From positions 1 to 14,409 of the forward strand of contig CAZLQJ010000047.1 in assembly GCA_964561705.1 (NCBI GenBank): a stretch of 14,409 nucleotides of DNA, written 5' to 3'. This DNA comes from HGM12587 sp964561705 (lineage in GTDB: Bacteria; Bacillota; Clostridia; Lachnospirales; Lachnospiraceae). The notes beneath the pieces were generated by a model, which ran no database searches, was not told the origin of the DNA, and saw only the letters and a list, made by a program, of their open reading frames with translations. This document shows positions 14,217 through 14,409 of this stretch, one piece after another; within the stretch, counting starts at the first letter, position 1; every line of letters begins with the position of its first letter. The translations under genes were made by a program, and so were the position numbers.

Positions 14217-14363
14217 ATGAATAAAAACAAATCGAATAATGTCAACAACAGTGCTAAATCAAGCAACAGTTCCAATGCCAACAACAGCTCCAACGCAAAC
14301 AACAGTTCCAACGCTGAACGCAATGCTGAAACAAACTGCGGATCAAAAAACAGCAGCAAATAA
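14217..14363 (+). CDS. 48-residue Asn/Ser-rich repeat protein, possibly a spore protein
   Basis: The ATG at 14217 opens a 48-codon frame ending TAA. The product is almost wholly Asn, Ser, Ala and Lys, with three near-copies of the unit SSNANN (residues about 18-33), a single Cys in TNCGSKN and a basic C-terminus. Synonymous codons differ between the repeat units (AGC/AGT, AAC/AAT, GCC/GCA/GCT), which argues for selection on the protein rather than a recent DNA expansion. GGTG lies 7 nt upstream, within AAAGGATGGTG, an imperfect ribosome site. There is no signal peptide or membrane helix. Similar tiny Asn-rich proteins occur in sporulating clostridia, and the sigma-G-like promoter suggests forespore expression, but the function is unknown. 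A Leu-rich frame on the opposite strand is only its mirror. Confidence 0.65.
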   Translation: MNKNKSNNVNNSAKSSNSSNANNSSNANNSSNAERNAETNCGSKNSSK

Positions 14364-14382
14364 TCCGATCCGCCACACACAG

Positions 14383-14409
14383 AAGACCGCAGGGAAGTTG
14401 CCTTCCCTG
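14383..14409 (+). terminator. Terminator hairpin cut by the right edge
   Basis: CAGGGAA (14390-14396), loop GTTGCC, TTCCCTG (14403-14409) form a 7-bp stem that reaches the last base. The upstream GACCG suggests that the stem continues outside. It begins about 20 nt after the stop of the small Asn/Ser-rich gene. Confidence 0.6.

Noticed and set aside
14090..14380. Minus-strand Leu-repeat frame resembling a membrane peptide
   Set aside because: It is the exact antisense of the Asn/Ser codons of the 48-residue gene; its start is not preceded by a convincing ribosome site, and it runs through the divergent promoter.
1..14409. CRISPR array, insertion sequence, prophage or attachment site
   Set aside because: No regularly spaced repeats, transposase or integrase motifs, or target-site duplications were seen. 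The single tRNA has no integrase gene or duplicated 3' end nearby.

Overview
The window looks like chromosome from a low-to-moderate GC, endospore-forming Gram-positive anaerobe, most likely a gut clostridium of the Lachnospiraceae type. The basis is near-consensus AGGAGG ribosome sites, canonical sigma-A promoters with 17-base spacers, tight ATGA-coupled operons, a BspA-type leucine-rich-repeat protein, SipW-type TasA/CalY proteins, a MacB-like exporter with a single-pass surface partner, and a candidate forespore promoter. The species cannot be named from this sequence. No mobile element, CRISPR array or prophage gene was seen.

Region 1 (1-6227, minus strand) is one surface-fibre operon. 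From an extended -10 promoter near 6200, a structured leader of about 147 nt carries a perfect palindrome just after the predicted start of transcription. Three consecutive TasA/CalY-like secreted proteins follow. The second has an extra domain and a C-terminal membrane or sorting-like tail. Next come a 968-residue von Willebrand A protein with a large insertion in its A domain and a CnaB-like isopeptide domain, and then a BspA-type LRR protein that runs off the left edge. The layout suggests fibre subunits, a membrane-held base and a large adhesin. No sipW-type peptidase and no sortase lies in the window.

Region 2 (6254-8745) holds a tRNA-Leu(UAG) on the minus strand with a consensus promoter and a leader of about 90 nt. 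Divergent from it is a polytopic GT-C-type membrane glycosyltransferase on the plus strand, closed by a strong bidirectional terminator.

Region 3 (8757-13182, minus strand) is an ABC exporter operon: ATPase, single-pass surface protein with CARDB/COG1361-like domains, and MacB/FtsX permease. Its promoter lacks a -35 box and instead has two CTTAAG copies 11 bp apart, the geometry of an OmpR/PhoP-family activator site. Just downstream, with its own consensus promoter and no terminator before it, is an unusual 207-residue protein. It looks like the front part of a sigma-70 factor (regions 1.1, 1.2, 2.1 and 2.2) with all promoter-recognition regions missing.

Region 4 (13181-14409) holds a COG1237-type metallo-beta-lactamase-fold hydrolase on the minus strand and, divergent from it, a 48-residue Asn/Ser-rich repeat protein with a sigma-G-like promoter and a terminator cut by the right edge.

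The most interesting items are the multi-subunit TasA-type operon, the decapitated sigma factor next to the ABC operon, and the putative forespore-expressed Asn/Ser-rich peptide.
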